Positions 31,361 to 33,215 of a DNA stretch of 33,215 nucleotides are shown piece by piece. This stretch comes from Cytobacillus purgationiresistens (lineage in GTDB: Bacteria > Bacillota > Bacilli > Bacillales > Cytobacillaceae). How positions within the stretch are numbered: the first letter of the stretch is position 1; every line of letters begins with the position of its first letter. The stretch spans positions 1-33,215 of the forward strand of contig NZ_JAUSUB010000046.1 of assembly GCF_030813235.1 (NCBI RefSeq). Reading direction: 5' to 3'. A program made the translations under genes and the position numbers. The notes under the pieces are model-generated. The model did not search any database. It was given only the letters and a program-made list of their open reading frames with translations, and had not been told where the DNA came from.

Positions 31361-31910
31361 CTTTTTAAAAGGATTAGAAAAGAATTTGAAATATATGTCC
31401 AAAGAAGAAAAGGAAGATATTCTAAAAGAATATTCTTTGCATTATGTTGAAGGGGGGAATAATAATGAAAGCGATGAGGAAATATCTAATAATTTAGGAC
31501 CTCCTAAAGAAATTGCTAAAGAATTAAACGCTGTATATGCTTTACGAAAAGTAGATGAGAAAAAGAGTATTAAAGCTTTCTCTACAGCGGTATTATCCAT
31601 TATGGGATTAAGTATTATGAATTTTATTATTATGATATTTAGTTTATTTGTGTTACTCATTATTTCGCCAATAATTTTGGCTTTTATAATAGGTGTTCCC
31701 ATTATGATTTTCTCCCCAATAATATTAATTGTAATGGGATTTGTTAATGGTTTTAACACTATAGGATTGGGAGAAATTTACGAGGTCATAAAAGGTGTTA
31801 TTTTAGGCTCTTTATTAGCAGTATTAGGATATTATGTAGCGAAATCATTTGTTAGATTATTTATTAAAAACCTGAAATGGAATATTTCTATTGTAAGAGG
31901 GAGAGGTTAA
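31347..31910 (+). CDS. DUF1700 (HAAS-domain) membrane protein
   Basis: A 187-residue protein. Residues 1-70 are the soluble HAAS domain (MNKNDFLKGLEKNLKYMSKE, ILKEYSLHYVEGGNNNESDE, NLGPPKEIAKELN), followed by four hydrophobic helices rich in Ile/Phe. ATG 31347 is chosen for its spacing from AAGGAG, though ATG 31341 is possible. It overlaps padR and ends one base before the lipoprotein start, so the three genes form one operon. HAAS proteins are thought to act as partners of PadR regulators and envelope stress functions. Confidence 0.88.
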   Translation: MNKNDFLKGLEKNLKYMSKEEKEDILKEYSLHYVEGGNNNESDEEISNNLGPPKEIAKELNAVYALRKVDEKKSIKAFSTAVLSIMGLSIMNFIIMIFSLFVLLIISPIILAFIIGVPIMIFSPIILIVMGFVNGFNTIGLGEIYEVIKGVILGSLLAVLGYYVAKSFVRLFIKNLKWNISIVRGRG

Positions 31911-31911
31911 G

Positions 31912-32499
31912 TTGAGAAAATTCTATTATGGCTTATTCAGCATCTTTATCTTAGGTGCATGTGATCAAGAAGGACATTTGGAATCTAGAGAGGTTGAGAC
32001 TACTCAAATAGAAAATATAGAAATTCCAGGTAATATCTTTGAGTCTGAGAAGGTTAATAATTCAATTACCGAAGAAGAAATAAAGTTAAGCATAAAGAAT
32101 TATTTAGACAGCAGCGGGGATTTATATGATGCAAGGTACTATTTTGAAGAGATTCTAGACTCAGGGAAAGAATTAAATAAGAGTGATTCTGAAAAATTAA
32201 AAGAAATCGACATCCTTTTAAAAGAGAATGATGAGAATTTCTCTACATACATTTTAAATAATACCTTACCAGGGGATTACCAATATGAGTCAGAACGTAT
32301 TAGTAATTATATAACAGCTCTTAACCAGTACCTTAATGAGCTAGATAACATGATAGATAATTTAACTGAAGGGGATTTATCCAAAGAAAATTTAAAATCT
32401 TTAGGCAACATCCCGGATATTGTTAACGGAAAGGAACAGAAAAAAATAGAAAAATTCCTTGAAGATAAAGAAATCTATACTAACGTATTTAAACAATAA
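31912..32499 (+). CDS. Secreted lipoprotein, unknown family
   Basis: A 195-residue protein with a short lipoprotein signal: MRKFYYGLFSIFILGACDQE, where LGAC is the lipobox, so the mature protein starts at Cys17. The rest is acidic, helical and coiled-coil-like (KLKEIDILLKENDENFSTYI; ITALNQYLNELDNMIDNLTE). A family name (possibly the NDxxF-type lipoproteins) is not secure. TTG 31912 has GAGAGG upstream and starts one base after the DUF1700 stop. The operon layout suggests an envelope function with PadR and DUF1700. Confidence 0.75.
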   Translation: MRKFYYGLFSIFILGACDQEGHLESREVETTQIENIEIPGNIFESEKVNNSITEEEIKLSIKNYLDSSGDLYDARYYFEEILDSGKELNKSDSEKLKEIDILLKENDENFSTYILNNTLPGDYQYESERISNYITALNQYLNELDNMIDNLTEGDLSKENLKSLGNIPDIVNGKEQKKIEKFLEDKEIYTNVFKQ

Positions 32500-32511
32500 T
32501 ATATTAATTTT

Positions 32512-32543
32512 AAAGCTAGTCCGATGTTTGGATTAGCTTTTTT
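32512..32543 (+). terminator. Terminator of padR operon
   Basis: AAAGCTAGTCC (32512-32522) pairs with GGATTAGCTTT (32530-32540), one G-T pair, loop of seven, followed by TTT. It lies 12 bases after the lipoprotein stop. Confidence 0.88.
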
Positions 32544-32633
32544 ATGCCTAATAAATCTCATTCACTTTATCTATTGGATAACCATGAGTAAGCAACGAGA
32601 TAACAGAAAAAGAAAAATGAGCTTGTTCTTCTT

Positions 32634-32712
32634 AAACTAAACTGCCACTTTATTCGAATAAAAAAGACTGCTGGCTAGCCCTTTATTTAACACAAGCATC
32701 TTAGTCGAATAA
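32634..32712 (+). repeat. Dispersed repeat copy 22
   Basis: TTAAACTAAACTGCCACTTT, ATTCGAATAAAAAAGACTGC, TGGCTAGCCCTTTATTTAAC then CAAGCATCTTAGTCG. Same subfamily as copies 11 and 12 but with an altered right end. Confidence 0.88.
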
Positions 32713-33215
32713 GAAATTAGATATTCTCTAATATCTTTGTTGGATTCCCAGCTACTTTTGTATTAGCGGTAACATCTTGTGTTACTATAATTTTCTTTGC
32801 GTCTGTGATAGTGACACGGAGGTAATGAATTAGCAGGAACAGCGGAGTATCATTATTGCAAAGCTATTTTTCCTCCAATCAAAAATAGCATATATCTTTG
32901 AGAGATACATCCTTACCTATAATTGTAATATTAAGCAGATAGCATATTTATATCCTTTTGACTGCTTATACACTTCCAAATTTATATCACTAATGACTTA
33001 TCTCAACTAATTTTGGTTGGTCTTTATAATATATATAAGTTCGCTCTTCTTGTTGAACTAACCTCCCTCAATAAACAAACACTTATCTCTTAAATACGCA
33101 GTTTTTCTCCATATTACTAACTAACTTGTTTAACTTTACAGTTTTGGTTAGAACGAATAGAACTCAATTTAGCAGTTTACGAAGAAAATAAGCGCAGGAA
33201 ACTAGCCAACCTTCG
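32713..33215. other. Gene-free right end
   Basis: I see no gene. A short plus-strand hydrophobic frame (FVGFPATFVLAVTSCVTIIF, about 32738-32820) may be a trace of a membrane protein but has no start. GAACTAACCT near 33055 could be a worn trace of the dispersed repeat's left end. Confidence 0.5.

Noticed and set aside
13326..32712. CRISPR array
   Set aside because: Repeats are hundreds of bases to kilobases apart, lie between genes, and have internally variable cores; there are no regular spacers or cas genes.

Overview
The window looks like chromosome of a low-GC Gram-positive Bacillales bacterium (Bacillaceae/Planococcaceae type, species not determined). The evidence is AT-rich DNA, strong AGGAGG-type ribosome sites, frequent TTG/GTG starts, an S-box and an RFN riboswitch, a sigma-D-like flagellin promoter, and families typical of Bacillus relatives (YfmQ, DUF817, DUF3953, DUF1700/PadR, Hag). 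I saw no tRNA, rRNA, CRISPR array or prophage module.

Layout. 0-5.8 kb: a degenerate FMN riboswitch without its usual gene, a yfmQ-like gene, a DUF817 membrane protein, an Xre/DUF2975 pair, two gene remnants (MFS transporter, nitronate monooxygenase) and a tetR-DMT exporter unit with a clear operator. 5.8-7.1 kb: a decayed IS110-family element and empty DNA. 7.1-13.0 kb: a five-gene Opp/Dpp-type peptide ABC transporter (order B-C-D-F-A, minus strand) behind a SAM-I riboswitch with terminator and antiterminator, so probably switched on when SAM/methionine is low. 13.0-14.9 kb: a graveyard of fragments (IS110 N-terminus, HAD phosphatase, GNAT, CPBP protease). 14.9-17.8 kb: a degenerate ABC-LytTR fusion regulator with an ABC-2 permease and a small-multidrug-export gene; two matched tandem sites suggest the regulator controls both promoters. 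18.4-28.7 kb: mostly single minus-strand accessory genes (CPBP protease, alpha/beta hydrolase, AraC-GyrI, ArsR plus MDR oxidoreductase, NIPSNAP, RidA, small membrane proteins) mixed with broken genes. 28.8-33.2 kb: a PLP-enzyme remnant, flagellin with promoter and terminator, a PadR-DUF1700-lipoprotein operon, and an empty right end.

The most striking structure is a dispersed repeat of about 70-90 bp, with about 22 full or partial copies, nearly one per intergenic gap right of 13 kb. All but one rearranged copy have the same orientation. The ends are conserved (CTAACCTGCC at the left, GCCCCCGTTAG at the right), while the hairpin in the middle varies in sequence and is kept as a structure. Read on the minus strand, most copies are a hairpin followed by a T-run, like an intrinsic terminator. 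Many broken genes end at or beside a copy.

All family names come from reading the protein sequences and from memory of the families; no database search was run.
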